64,000 bases of DNA from Bacillus sp. UNC438CL73TsuS30 (GTDB lineage: Bacteria > Bacillota > Bacilli > Bacillales > Cytobacillaceae): positions 124,001-188,000 of the forward strand of contig NZ_KI535297.1 in NCBI RefSeq assembly GCF_000482325.1, read 5' to 3'. Below are positions 51,084 through 60,525 of the stretch, one piece after another. The position numbers were made by a program, and so were the translations under genes. The notes beneath the pieces are model-generated. The model did no database searches and had not been told where the DNA came from. It saw only the letters and a program-made list of their open reading frames with translations. How positions within the stretch are numbered: the stretch's first letter is position 1; each line of letters starts with the position of its first letter.

Positions 51084-52112
51084 ACCCTAGAAAACACGAA
51101 AAATTTAAAAAAACAAGTTGCTCCCTTTGAAAAATCAACGACAAAAGAAAGTGTCTGGCAGCTCATCAACACAGTCGTACCATTTATTCTGTTATGGTAC
51201 CTTGCCTATATTAGCCTTTCCGTTTCTTATTGGTTAGCATTGGTTCCCATTGTGTTAGCTTCAGGCTTTTTGACACGAATTTTCATTATTTTTCATGATT
51301 GTACCCATCATTCCTTTTTTAAAAACCGCAGTGTCAACCGGATCATTGGAACTTCAATGGGAGTATTAACCCTTTTCCCGTTTGATCAATGGGGACATGA
51401 GCATTCTGTTCATCACGCGACGAGTGGCAACTTGGATAAGCGCGGCACTGGAGATATATGGACACTTACAGTGGAGGAATATTTAGCGGCACCACTTAGA
51501 CTGCGTTTAGCCTATCGTTTTTATCGTAATCCATTTGTTATGTTTGGATTAGGACCGATTTATGTTTTTCTCCTTAAAAATAGATTTAACCGTAAAGGTG
51601 CAAAAAAGAAGGAACGCTTAAACACTTATTTAACGAATGTTTTAATCGTTGCACTCGTTGGATTGCTCATTTGGGCAATCGGCTGGCAGTCGTTCCTATT
51701 GGTAGAAGGTTCTATTTTCTTACTATCTGGTGCTGTTGGAATTTGGTTGTTTTATGTACAACACACATTTGAAGATTCTTATTTTGAAGAAGACAAAGAT
51801 TGGGAATATGTAAAGGCAGCGGTTGAAGGAAGTTCTTATTATAAGCTTCCGAAGGTTATCCAATTCCTTACAGGTAATATTGGTTATCACCACGTTCACC
51901 ATTTAAGTCCTAGGGTTCCAAATTATAAACTTGAAGAAGCACATAATCAGACGCTTCCATTACAAAACGTACCAACCATTACCCTTGCTACAAGTTTGCG
52001 CTCTCTAAAGTTCCGCCTATGGGATGAGGAAAGCAAAAATTTTATAAGCTTTCGGGAGATTAAATATTTAGCAAAACGCAATATTACAGTCCAAGTTAAA
52101 CCTGAACATTAA
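51081..52112 (+). CDS. des: Acyl-lipid fatty acid desaturase
   Basis: A 343-residue membrane desaturase with at least four hydrophobic segments. The three histidine boxes are HDCTHH (near residue 72), HSVHH (near 108) and HHVHH (near 275), which bind the di-iron site. It should introduce a cis double bond (delta-5 in B. subtilis Des) into membrane phospholipid acyl chains to restore fluidity in the cold. AAGAAGGG precedes the ATG. The kinase desK, normally next, is missing, and the following desR-like gene is damaged. Confidence 0.9.
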   Translation: MTLENTKNLKKQVAPFEKSTTKESVWQLINTVVPFILLWYLAYISLSVSYWLALVPIVLASGFLTRIFIIFHDCTHHSFFKNRSVNRIIGTSMGVLTLFPFDQWGHEHSVHHATSGNLDKRGTGDIWTLTVEEYLAAPLRLRLAYRFYRNPFVMFGLGPIYVFLLKNRFNRKGAKKKERLNTYLTNVLIVALVGLLIWAIGWQSFLLVEGSIFLLSGAVGIWLFYVQHTFEDSYFEEDKDWEYVKAAVEGSSYYKLPKVIQFLTGNIGYHHVHHLSPRVPNYKLEEAHNQTLPLQNVPTITLATSLRSLKFRLWDEESKNFISFREIKYLAKRNITVQVKPEH

Positions 52113-52116
52113 TTTT

Positions 52117-52152
52117 TAGAGACTCTCCTTCATATAAGGGGAGTCTCCTTAA
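52117..52152 (+). terminator. Hairpin after the desaturase
   Basis: AGACTCTCC faces GGGGAGTCT, with only a short T-rich tail. Confidence 0.55.
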
Positions 52153-52184
52153 TTAGACACCCCAGATAAGGAGAGAGAACCTAG

Positions 52185-52697
52185 ATGATTCGAATTGTCA
52201 TTGCTGAGGATCAAGAACTGCTTTTAGGGGCAATTGGTTCCCTGCTTAATTTGGAAGAAGATATGGAAGTGGTTGGCCAAGCAGGTGATGGGGAAGAGGC
52301 CCTTGCACTTGTAAAGCAACTACAACCAGATATTTGCCTGATGGATATCGAGATGCCTAAAAAGAGCGGACTTGAGGCAGCAGAAGCTTTAAGGTCAACT
52401 GGATGTAAAGTGATTATTTTTACAACCTTTGCGAAGACTGGATATTTTGAGCGAGCCTTAAAAGCGGATGTTAGAGGTTATTTATTAAAGGACAGTCCGA
52501 GCGAAGAGTTGGCTTGCTCGATCCGCCGCATTATGGCTGGAGAGCGGAGTTATTCCCCAGAGTTAATAGAAGATGATGATCTTGTTTTTGAACCTTTATC
52601 CGCCAATCAACCTTCAAGCCAAAGAAGTGATACGATTGGAACGGTTAGAAATTATATTTCAACTATAATGGAAAAAATGAAGTTACCGACTGGTTGA
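52185..52697 (+). pseudogene. desR: DesR-like response regulator lacking most of its DNA-binding domain
   Basis: A 170-residue frame. The receiver domain is intact (acidic pair IAEDQ, D54 in LMDIEMP, T80/T81, K102 in YLLKDSPSEE) and closely follows DesR. After residue about 138 the LuxR-type helix-turn-helix is cut: LSANQPSSQRSDTIG jumps to GTVRNYISTIMEKMKL, which is the recognition helix end in DesR, so some 25 residues are gone. The C-terminus also looks frameshifted: the next frame reads RLVEI, similar to the missing tail. It probably cannot activate transcription. Confidence 0.7.
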
Positions 52698-52721
52698 GAT
52701 ATGACTATTTGAAAGATATTC

Positions 52722-52756
52722 GGGCTTGCCTATATGGCAAGTCCATTTTGTTTTTA
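52722..52756 (+). terminator. Terminator after the desR remnant
   Basis: GGGCTTGCC pairs with GGCAAGTCC (one G-U) over a short loop, then ATTTTGTTTTT. Confidence 0.7.
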
Positions 52757-52847
52757 GGGCGGAGAAAGAACGACCCAAAGATATACGTAACCATGATATA
52801 CTAGAAAATGGTATCACTTATTTAATATAACGGTGGGAGTTGTCATA

Positions 52848-54179
52848 ATGGTCGCGATAGGTGTGTTAGGTTCAAACCTTTATATTGATGCAATATCTCC
52901 ATATTATCATTTATTTCCGGAAATCTCGTTTATCAACTATACATATGATTCCCCGTGGGAAATTAATCATTTGATTGATCAAGCCGGGAAAGAGGTGGAT
53001 TTTTTACTTTTCTCGGGTGCAATCGCGTATTATTTCGGGCAAAACAAAATAAATGAAATCCAATTGATGGCTACCTATGTTCCATTTAATGAATTCGTTG
53101 TTTCGCTGTCATTGTTTTCAATTTACTTTCATGAAAAAATCCCGTTGGAAAAGATTTCGATTGATTTGCCTAAGCAGGAATTTTTAGAGAATGTCTTAAA
53201 AGAAATCCATATTACGGACCCAACTTTATTTGTGAAAGACTACCCATGGGTTTATGACGTAGAAGAAAAGAAGGCAGTCTTTGATATTACACAATTCGTT
53301 CAGTTCCATGCGGATTTATATAAAGCGAAAAAAACACAATTTGCTTTAACAAGTATACATGCCGTATATGAAGAGTTGCAGAAATTGTCTATTCCTTCTA
53401 TTTATATGGTTCAGCCGAAGCAATCCCTAAAAGAAGGATTAGAAAGGGCAGTGACGTTAACTAGATTAAAGAAAACAAAGGATTCACAGATCGCTGTCAT
53501 CTCGATAAAAATAGCAAATTATCCAACCCAACAGGAAGAACAAGTTTTTCGCCTGCAGATTCTGCAGCATTTAAACCAAATGGCAAGGCAATTAAATGCA
53601 AGAGTATCACTGGACCAACATCAGCCATTTTTTATTTATACGAATCGCGGCTCAATGGAGGTTGCTCTGAAAGAACAAAATCTGCAAAAAATCCTTGAAC
53701 TTGAAGGAAAAATAAATTCGCCTTTACAAATCGGAATCGGTTATGGATATACGATGAATGAGGCCGAAAACCATGCGACAGAAGCCTTATATTTTACCGA
53801 AAAACAGGCAACAGAAAAAACAACTATTTTTATATTAGATGAAGACAAAAAACTGATTGGCCCTTTGTTTGAAAATGAAAAACAATATGTCTTAAAAAAT
53901 GAAAATCAACATATCCAATCTTTAGCGGATCAACTTAAAATGACGGCGAAAAATCTAATCCGCTTTTTTGATTTCGTTCGGCTTCATCAATTTCGTTCAT
54001 TCTCGGCACAGGAATTGGCAGATTATTTAGCGGTAAGCCGGCGTTCTGCTGAGAGGTTAATTAAAAGATTTCTTGAAAAAGAATTACTTACAATTACGGG
54101 GGAAGAGCAGCCATATGACCAAGGACGCCCGCGGGCACTTTATAATATTTCGGATAAGCTAAAAAAATATTTCTCCTAA
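52848..54179 (+). CDS. Transcriptional regulator with a C-terminal HTH, GGDEF-like middle
   Basis: About 443 residues. The C-terminus has a winged-helix motif: FSAQELADYLAVSRRSAERL (about 385-405) and a DQGRPRALYNISDKLKKYF tail. The middle region (IAVISIKIANYPTQQEEQVF and LQIGIGYGYTMNEAENHATE) has the strand pattern of a degenerate GGDEF or cyclase-like domain, and the N-terminus may sense a ligand. ATG 52848 follows GTGGGAG. It lies 97 bp before the racemase operon on the same strand, so it is its probable regulator. Confidence 0.7.
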   Translation: MVAIGVLGSNLYIDAISPYYHLFPEISFINYTYDSPWEINHLIDQAGKEVDFLLFSGAIAYYFGQNKINEIQLMATYVPFNEFVVSLSLFSIYFHEKIPLEKISIDLPKQEFLENVLKEIHITDPTLFVKDYPWVYDVEEKKAVFDITQFVQFHADLYKAKKTQFALTSIHAVYEELQKLSIPSIYMVQPKQSLKEGLERAVTLTRLKKTKDSQIAVISIKIANYPTQQEEQVFRLQILQHLNQMARQLNARVSLDQHQPFFIYTNRGSMEVALKEQNLQKILELEGKINSPLQIGIGYGYTMNEAENHATEALYFTEKQATEKTTIFILDEDKKLIGPLFENEKQYVLKNENQHIQSLADQLKMTAKNLIRFFDFVRLHQFRSFSAQELADYLAVSRRSAERLIKRFLEKELLTITGEEQPYDQGRPRALYNISDKLKKYFS

Positions 54180-54276
54180 AAGGATTGTTTTTTGAAAATT
54201 TACAGTATATTATAAAAATAACCGATTAGCGACAATAAAACGACGCTGTCGCAAATGTAGAGGAGGAAAAAACACC

Positions 54277-55392
54277 ATGAAAATTATTAAAGCAGATATT
54301 ATTGGAATCCATTTACCATTACAATCCCCATTTATTATTTCGTACGAAACATATGATTATATGCCATCGATTATTGTGAAACTCGAAACGGAAGATGGTC
54401 TTGTCGGATATGGAGAAGCCGTTCCGGATGAACATGTAACAGGGGAATCATTTTTTAGCGGAATTGAAATTTTAAAACATCAGTTACTGCCTTTTATCAT
54501 GGGAGAAAGTCCTTTTGCCATTGAAAAAATTCACCATATTATGGGTAGCCGAATCCATGGCAATCCGGCAGCAAAGGCTGCGATTGATATCGCATGCTAT
54601 GACCTGATGGGTAAATATTCGGCCAAGCCAGTCTATGATTTAATCGGCGGAAAATTTCATAATGAACTTACCTTTGCAAAGGTATTAAGTATTGAAGAAC
54701 CGGAAGTGATGGCTGAAAAGGCCAAACAGGCGCTTGCTCTCGGATACAGTTCTTTAAAACTAAAGGTTGGATTTGATCTTTTTAAAGATTTAGAACGAGT
54801 AAAAGCCGTTCGAGAGGCAGTTGGCTATGAGGTGCCGATTCGAGTCGATGTTAACCAAGGCTGGAAAGATTATTCGACTGCAGCCCAGGCACTTCCATTA
54901 TTAGAACCGCTCAGAATTTCCTGGCTGGAACAACCGATCAAGATGGGAGATATTGACGGACTTGCAGAGCTTCGAAAGAAAACGGTGATTCCGATTATGG
55001 CGGATGAAAGTGTACATGACGGTTCCGACCTAAATGAAATTATCAAGAAAAATGCTGCTGACAAAATCAATATTAAATTAATGAAATCAGCGGGGATTTA
55101 TCCTGCGATTCATATGGCTAAAACAGCTGAATATGCAGGTCTTTCCTGCCAAGTTGGGTCAATGGTCGAATCCTCGATTGGCTCTGCAGCTGGATATCAT
55201 ACTGCGATGGCCAGAAAAAATATCACCAGCACAGAATTAACCGGGCCGTTGTTATTCAGTAAAGATATTGGTGACCTTGAGTATCAAATTCCTTTTGTGG
55301 TACTAAGCGAAAAACCTGGTTTAGGTGTTGAAGTGAATGAGGGAACGCTTCAAGAATTAACGATTAAAAAAGAAACTGTTCAATCCAAGTAA
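54277..55392 (+). CDS. Enolase-superfamily N-succinyl-amino-acid (Arg/Lys) racemase-like enzyme
   Basis: A 371-residue member of the muconate-lactonizing subgroup. The catalytic lysines are K163 in SLKLKVG and K267 in NIKLMKSAG; metal ligands are D191, E218 and D243. From memory, the sequence is close to the divergent N-succinyl-Arg/Lys racemase of B. cereus (shared VGSMVESS, LTGPL.F.KDIG, EKPGLG motifs) and less like the Ala-Glu epimerase YkfB. With an M20 hydrolase and a GNAT in the operon it would convert N-succinyl-D- to L-amino acids. AGGAGG precedes the ATG. Confidence 0.78.
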   Translation: MKIIKADIIGIHLPLQSPFIISYETYDYMPSIIVKLETEDGLVGYGEAVPDEHVTGESFFSGIEILKHQLLPFIMGESPFAIEKIHHIMGSRIHGNPAAKAAIDIACYDLMGKYSAKPVYDLIGGKFHNELTFAKVLSIEEPEVMAEKAKQALALGYSSLKLKVGFDLFKDLERVKAVREAVGYEVPIRVDVNQGWKDYSTAAQALPLLEPLRISWLEQPIKMGDIDGLAELRKKTVIPIMADESVHDGSDLNEIIKKNAADKINIKLMKSAGIYPAIHMAKTAEYAGLSCQVGSMVESSIGSAAGYHTAMARKNITSTELTGPLLFSKDIGDLEYQIPFVVLSEKPGLGVEVNEGTLQELTIKKETVQSK

Positions 55393-55405
55393 TGAGGGAA
55401 TATAG

Positions 55406-56530
55406 ATGAAAAAAACACTAGAAAAATTAAGCCCAATCATTTTTGAACTATTTGAGCATTTCCATCAAAATCCGGAAGTCAGCTGGAAAGAAGTTAACAC
55501 CACTAGCTTCATAGCAAATTTTTTAAAGAGCAATGGGTGTGAGGTTAGAACGTTTCCGGACCATACAGGAGTAGTAGGGGAACTAGGAAATGGCCCCCTA
55601 ACGGTTGGGGTTCGCGCGGATATGGATTCTTTATGGCAGGAAGTGAATGGGAGGTTTCAAGCCAATCACTCCTGCGGCCATGATGCGCATATGACGATGG
55701 TGTTAGGCACGCTGCTTCTTTTAAAAGAAATGCAATTAGAACTGCCGGGACGGCTAAAATTAATTTTCCAACCGGCAGAGGAAGTAGGGGATGGCGCCTT
55801 AAAAATGATTGAAAAACAAGTAATCGATGATATTGACTTTTTGTACGGAGTTCATTTACGGCCTATTCAGGAACTTTCGATGGGGACGGCATCACCGGGT
55901 ATTATTCACGGGGCCGCTGAAACCGTATCCGCTAAAATTATTGGCTTTGATGCGCATGGTGCTCGTCCTGATTTAGGGGTGAATGCCATAGAAGTGGTTT
56001 CCGCGATTGTCGAGCAATTAAAAGGAATCCGTTTGAACCCGTTTGATTCTTTCTCTGTAAAAATGACTCAAGTCAGCGCAGGAGGGGATAACACGAATGT
56101 TATTCCCGGATCTGCCCAATTTCATTTAGATTTACGGGCGCAAAAAAATGAAACGATGGATATGCTAGTTCAAAAAGTTGACCATATTTTACAGCAAGTT
56201 GCCTCACTTTTTGAGGTGAAGATTGAATTTGAACATAAAGAAAAGGTTTATGCTGCTGTGGTAAATCCCAAGGCACAGAAAATTATGGCGAAGGCGATTG
56301 CAGAAGTCATTGGTGATGAAAATGTTATGCCTGCAGTCATCACACCTGGTGCGGAGGATTTTCATTTTTACACAAAAGAACGCCCGCATTTGAAAGCCGC
56401 GATGCTGGGTTTAGGCTGCGACTTAGCCCCTGGTTTGCATCACCCGAATATGTCGTTTAATCGAGATGCCCTTTTAAATGGAATTGAAATTTTAACTCGA
56501 ACTGTTCTTGCGACTTTTAAACAAAACTAG
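55406..56530 (+). CDS. M20 family amidohydrolase, likely N-succinyl-L-amino-acid desuccinylase
   Basis: A 374-residue metallopeptidase of the M20D type. Metal and catalytic residues are seen in GVRADMDSLWQEVNG, HSCGHDAHMTMVLG, QPAEEVGDGALKMIE and GAEDFHFYTKE. It starts 13 bp after the racemase. Hydrolysis of the N-acyl group of the L-isomer is inferred from the operon; a dipeptidase or N-acetyl-cysteine deacetylase role is also possible and could serve the sulfur cluster, which lacks its own deacetylase. Confidence 0.82.
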   Translation: MKKTLEKLSPIIFELFEHFHQNPEVSWKEVNTTSFIANFLKSNGCEVRTFPDHTGVVGELGNGPLTVGVRADMDSLWQEVNGRFQANHSCGHDAHMTMVLGTLLLLKEMQLELPGRLKLIFQPAEEVGDGALKMIEKQVIDDIDFLYGVHLRPIQELSMGTASPGIIHGAAETVSAKIIGFDAHGARPDLGVNAIEVVSAIVEQLKGIRLNPFDSFSVKMTQVSAGGDNTNVIPGSAQFHLDLRAQKNETMDMLVQKVDHILQQVASLFEVKIEFEHKEKVYAAVVNPKAQKIMAKAIAEVIGDENVMPAVITPGAEDFHFYTKERPHLKAAMLGLGCDLAPGLHHPNMSFNRDALLNGIEILTRTVLATFKQN

Positions 56531-56563
56531 TTAGTTTTTATTAATGAGAAAAGAGGTGCATAT

Positions 56564-58042
56564 ATGAATAATACGGCATTACAAACAGAAAAAGAAACGA
56601 ATTTTTCCGAACACCACCATCTGAAACGGAATCTTCAGGCGAGACATCTCACCATGATTGCCATCGGTGGTACGATTGGTACCGGGTTATTTCTGGCAAG
56701 CGGGGGAACAATCAGTCAAGCGGGCCCGGGAGGAGCAATCGTTGCTTATATCTTAAGTGGTTTAATGATGTTATTTCTAATGACAAGCTTAGGAGAAATG
56801 GCCACGCTTTTGCCGATTTCCGGGACCTTTAGCACCTATTCCTCTAAATTTGTCGATCCTGCCTTTGGTTTTGCTCAAGGCTGGAATTATTGGTATTATT
56901 CAGCCATGATTATCGCTCTAGAGTTATCGGCTGCCGGTTTAATTATGAAATTTTGGCTGCCAAATGTTCCGTCCATTTTCTGGAGCGTTCCTTCTCTCGC
57001 TATTATCTTTTTATTAAATTTTTTATCTGTAAGAGGTTATGGGGAAGCAGAATATTGGTTTTCAATTATTAAAGTTGCTACAATCATTCTCTTTTTGGTG
57101 ATTGGGGTCTTGATTATCTTAGGTATAATGGGTGGTCACTCTGTCGGATTTAAAAATTTTACCGCAGGAGAAGCCCCTTTTAAGGGTGGTTTTGCTTCTA
57201 TCATTAGCGTTTTCATGATTGTTGGTTTTTCGTTTCAAGGTACGGAAATGGTTGGTTTTTCTGCTGGGGAAAGTGAAAATCCTAGGGAGAATATGCCCAA
57301 AGCCATTCGACAGATTTTTTGGAGAATCTTGTTATTTTTTATTTTTTCCATCATCATCATTGGATTCCTTGTACCTTATAATGATCCAAGACTATTAAAC
57401 TCTGATAATGTTTCAGAAAGTCCGTTTACATTAGTTTTTGAACGAGCAGGACTGGCTTTTGCAGCTTCTGTAATGAATGCTGTTGTTTTAACGGCTGTAC
57501 TCTCCACCGCTAATTCCCAAATGTATGCCGGCTCACGGCTTTTATGGACAATGGCGAAGGAAGGAAATGCTCCAAAATTTTTAACAAAAGTAAATTCACG
57601 TGGAATTCCTGCAAATGCACTTTATGCAACAACAGCTGTCGGGATGCTTGCATTTTTAACATCGATCTTTGGTGATGGAAAGGTCTTTTTCTGGCTGTTG
57701 AATGCCTGCAGCTTATCAGGATTTCTTGCCTGGATTGGAATCGCTGTCAGCCATTACCGTTTCCGTAAAGGCTATGTGGCTCAAGGAAGAGATTTAAATG
57801 AATTACCTTTTAAAGCAAAGTGGTTTCCATTTGGCCCTTTCCTAACATTGGCTTTATGTATGGTGGCTATCCTTGGACAAGACTATAAGGCATTTTTAGG
57901 AGATAAGATTGACTGGAATGGCTTGCTTGTTACCTATTTGGGGATTCCAATCTTTTTGGCGGCTTGGTTAGGCTATAAATTTATTAAAAAAACAAAGGTT
58001 GTCACATTGAAAGATATGGATTTCGAGCATGAAGATGTATAA
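56564..58042 (+). CDS. APC-family amino acid permease
   Basis: A 492-residue transporter with twelve predicted membrane helices. It starts with the AAT-type ARHLTMIAIGGTIGTGLFLA signature and contains VGFSFQGTEMVGFSAGESEN and SRLLWTMAKEGNAPKFLTKV. That is the lysine/arginine/proton symporter-like branch (LysP/RocE). It lies 33 bp after the M20 gene, so it likely imports the amino acid or its derivative handled by this operon. AAAGAGGTG precedes the ATG. Confidence 0.87.
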   Translation: MNNTALQTEKETNFSEHHHLKRNLQARHLTMIAIGGTIGTGLFLASGGTISQAGPGGAIVAYILSGLMMLFLMTSLGEMATLLPISGTFSTYSSKFVDPAFGFAQGWNYWYYSAMIIALELSAAGLIMKFWLPNVPSIFWSVPSLAIIFLLNFLSVRGYGEAEYWFSIIKVATIILFLVIGVLIILGIMGGHSVGFKNFTAGEAPFKGGFASIISVFMIVGFSFQGTEMVGFSAGESENPRENMPKAIRQIFWRILLFFIFSIIIIGFLVPYNDPRLLNSDNVSESPFTLVFERAGLAFAASVMNAVVLTAVLSTANSQMYAGSRLLWTMAKEGNAPKFLTKVNSRGIPANALYATTAVGMLAFLTSIFGDGKVFFWLLNACSLSGFLAWIGIAVSHYRFRKGYVAQGRDLNELPFKAKWFPFGPFLTLALCMVAILGQDYKAFLGDKIDWNGLLVTYLGIPIFLAAWLGYKFIKKTKVVTLKDMDFEHEDV

Positions 58043-58079
58043 TCATTTTTAGGACAATTTCAAAAAGGAGGTATACTGA

Positions 58080-58889
58080 ATGAGCGAAAAGAATATCGTT
58101 ATTCGTACTCTCGAAACAATTGATGAGCTGGAAGAATTGAGAAAATTGGAATCGCTGATTTGGAGTGAATACGAGTCCATACCAAGCAGTCAAACCATTA
58201 CGGCCATTAAAAACGGCGGCATGGCATTGGGCGCTTTTTTGGAAGACGAACTGATTGGTTTTCAATATAGTTTTCCGGGTTTTAAAAATAATAAGATTTA
58301 TCTCTGTTCTCATACACTAGGAATTCATCCCGAATATCGTAAACTGGGGATTGGCGAAAAACTAAAGCTTGCCCAAAAGGAAGAGTCATTAAAAATGGGA
58401 TATGATTTAGTTACATGGACATATGATCCTCTTGAAACAGTAAATGCCTATTTGAATCTCCATAAGCTTGGAGCAAGATGTTCGACTTATGTAGAGAATT
58501 GTTATGGGGAAATGCAGGACGATTTAAATCAAGGCATGCCGTCCGACCGGTTTACGGTTGAATGGTGGGTTAGGGAGGATTTGGTTGAAAGGCCAAGCGA
58601 GTATGATGTAGAGGGCCGTTTGTTACTCAAGGTTTACCGTGATTCAGAAGAAAACTTGAACCCAAGTGAAACGGTTCTGGAGCTGGATACTGCGGAAGGC
58701 TTCCTCTTTGTTCCGGTACCGAGTAATTTTCAAACGCTGAAAAAAAAGAATCCTGAGCTTGCGATAGCATGGAGAATGAAGACCCGTGAGGTATTTATTC
58801 ATTATTTTAAAAATGGCTGGACGGCAATTGATTTGTTAAGAACAAAGTCTGATCCGGATTTGTGTTATTATGTATTGAAAAAATTGTAA
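58080..58889 (+). CDS. GNAT protein (COG3375-like), likely N-succinyltransferase of the racemase operon
   Basis: A 269-residue protein. The N-terminal GNAT domain has TLGIHPEYRKLGIGEKLKLA and the LVTWTYDPLETVNAYLNLHK segment typical of the COG3375 group, then an extra C-terminal domain. This group often lies next to N-succinylamino-acid racemases in Bacillus and Geobacillus, where it succinylates D-amino acids from succinyl-CoA. AAAGGAGG precedes the ATG. It closes the racemase operon. Acyl donor and acceptor are inferred. Confidence 0.75.
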   Translation: MSEKNIVIRTLETIDELEELRKLESLIWSEYESIPSSQTITAIKNGGMALGAFLEDELIGFQYSFPGFKNNKIYLCSHTLGIHPEYRKLGIGEKLKLAQKEESLKMGYDLVTWTYDPLETVNAYLNLHKLGARCSTYVENCYGEMQDDLNQGMPSDRFTVEWWVREDLVERPSEYDVEGRLLLKVYRDSEENLNPSETVLELDTAEGFLFVPVPSNFQTLKKKNPELAIAWRMKTREVFIHYFKNGWTAIDLLRTKSDPDLCYYVLKKL

Positions 58890-58899
58890 CTTCTTTGTG

Positions 58900-58929
58900 A
58901 AGGCTGTCCCAAATTTGGGACAGCCTTTT
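58900..58929. terminator. Bidirectional terminator between convergent genes
   Basis: AAGGCTGTCCCAAA faces TTTGGGACAGCCTT, a 28-bp perfect palindrome with T tract. Confidence 0.9.
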
Positions 58930-58940
58930 GAAATCAAAGG

Positions 58941-59135
58941 TTATTGACCTTGTTGATTTCGTAAGGATTGTTCAGCATATGCAACGAGACGCTTCGTCAT
59001 TTCGCCGCCCACTGAACCATTTGCTCGCGCGGTCGTATCAGCACCAAGTTGAACTCCAAACTCGTTGGCGATTTCCTCCTTCATTTGATCCAGAACATTG
59101 CCTGCACCAGGAACCAAAAGTTTGTTTCTAGCCAT
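58941..59135 (-). CDS. Alpha/beta-type small acid-soluble spore protein (SASP)
   Basis: A 64-residue SASP with the family blocks KEEIANEFGVQLGADTTARA (including the GPR protease cleavage region) and NGSVGGEMTKRLVAYAEQ. It saturates spore DNA and protects it from UV and heat. A GGGAGTGATG site precedes the ATG. It proves an endospore-forming host. It should be made in the forespore under sigma-G; the promoter was not resolved. Confidence 0.93.
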   Translation of the reverse strand: MARNKLLVPGAGNVLDQMKEEIANEFGVQLGADTTARANGSVGGEMTKRLVAYAEQSLRNQQGQ

Positions 59136-59275
59136 GATTCATCACTCCCGCCGAAGTTTTTGAGCAAAAGAACATGCTCGTATATAATGTAACCTATATA
59201 CAAATCCTGATTCCGATTGAATGGGATATATAAATGGATAAATTTGTAATTAATATTGAAAGAAAAGGTGTCATG

Positions 59276-60391
59276 ATGCAAAAAATTATTGTAATCGGAG
59301 CTGGGATTCTCGGTGCTTCTACCGCGTACCACCTGACCAAACTAGGTGCACAAGTTACTATGGTTGACCGGGAAGATTCTGGCCAAGCAACCGATGCCGC
59401 AGCCGGAATAGTCTGTCCATGGCTATCACAGCGGAGGAACAAAATATGGTATCAATTAGCAAAAGGCGGCGCCCGTTACTATCCAGAATTAATCGCAAAA
59501 TTAGAAGCAGACGGTGAAACAGAAACCGGATATAAACGGGTGGGTGCTTTAAGTTTACACAACGACCCAAATAAACTCGAACAGATGGCAGAACGGGCAC
59601 GAAAACGGAGAGAAGATGCTCCGGAAATCGGTGAAATCAAGATTCTGTCACCAGCAGAAACAAAAAAACTTTTTCCACCTTTATCAGAGGAATTCGGTTC
59701 TGTTTATGTCAGCGGGGGAGCCCGTGTTAATGGCCGAGCACTTCGAGATACTTTAACACGTACAGCGATTAAGAATGGAGCGACTTTTTTAAAAGGGGAT
59801 GCATCGCTCCTAATAAAAGAAAACCGGGTAATGGGGATTACCTTGGAAGAAAAAACTTTACTTGCTGACCATGTAATTGTTACTTCAGGAGTATGGGCAA
59901 AAGAGCTTTTAGAGCCTCTAGGCATTGAGTTTTCCGTAAAACCGCAAAAAGCACAAATCATTCATTTACAGCTGCCTAAAACGGATACAAGTTCATGGCC
60001 AGTTGTCATGCCGCCACATACCCAATACATCCTTACTTTTGATAATGGACGCGTTGTTGTGGGATCCACACATGAAAATGATATAGGGTTTGATACCCGT
60101 GTAACAGCAGGCGGAATCAATGAAATCTTAAGTCAAGCCTTAGAAACGGCACCGGGATTAGCAGACAGTACTGTCCTCGAAACAAGAGTTGGTTTCCGCC
60201 CCTTTACTCCAGGGTTTTTACCAGTAGCCGGACCTTTGCCTGATTGGAATGGAATTTATGTTGCCAATGGGTTAGGTTCATCTGGGTTAACTAGCGGTCC
60301 ATACCTCGGTGCAGAACTCGCTAAATTAGTCACAGGACAGGAAACAGAGATTGATTTAAATAACTATAATATTAAAAATGCTATTTTGTAG
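59276..60391 (+). CDS. DadA-like FAD-dependent amino acid oxidoreductase
   Basis: About 371 residues of the DAO family. The FAD motif IIVIGAGILGASTAYHLTKL starts the protein, and the C-terminal GLGSSGLTSGPYLGAELAKL is the second FAD-contact block. VGFRPFTPGFLPVAGPLPDW is near the active site. It should oxidise a D-amino acid, glycine or proline-like amine. The ATG at 59276 follows AAAGGTG by five bases; upstream starts lack a site. It is near but separate from the racemase operon, a hint of D-amino-acid use. Confidence 0.84.
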   Translation: MQKIIVIGAGILGASTAYHLTKLGAQVTMVDREDSGQATDAAAGIVCPWLSQRRNKIWYQLAKGGARYYPELIAKLEADGETETGYKRVGALSLHNDPNKLEQMAERARKRREDAPEIGEIKILSPAETKKLFPPLSEEFGSVYVSGGARVNGRALRDTLTRTAIKNGATFLKGDASLLIKENRVMGITLEEKTLLADHVIVTSGVWAKELLEPLGIEFSVKPQKAQIIHLQLPKTDTSSWPVVMPPHTQYILTFDNGRVVVGSTHENDIGFDTRVTAGGINEILSQALETAPGLADSTVLETRVGFRPFTPGFLPVAGPLPDWNGIYVANGLGSSGLTSGPYLGAELAKLVTGQETEIDLNNYNIKNAIL

Positions 60392-60392
60392 A

Positions 60393-60430
60393 GGAGCACG
60401 TTTTGCCATATAGGCAGACGTGCTTTTTTA
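60393..60430 (+). terminator. Terminator after the oxidoreductase
   Basis: AGCACGTTTTGCC pairs with GGCAGACGTGCT (bulge) and is followed by six T. Confidence 0.8.
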
Positions 60431-60525
60431 AATTCTTTGCCGAATTAGGTGACAAATTTATGACCACAACATATAATTAGTAAAAAGTTGCACTCGGTAA
60501 AAACTTTGAGGAGTGTGAAAAAATA

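Noticed and set aside
60431..60525. Fur box before feoA
   Set aside because: No sequence close to the GATAATGATAATCATTATC consensus was found.
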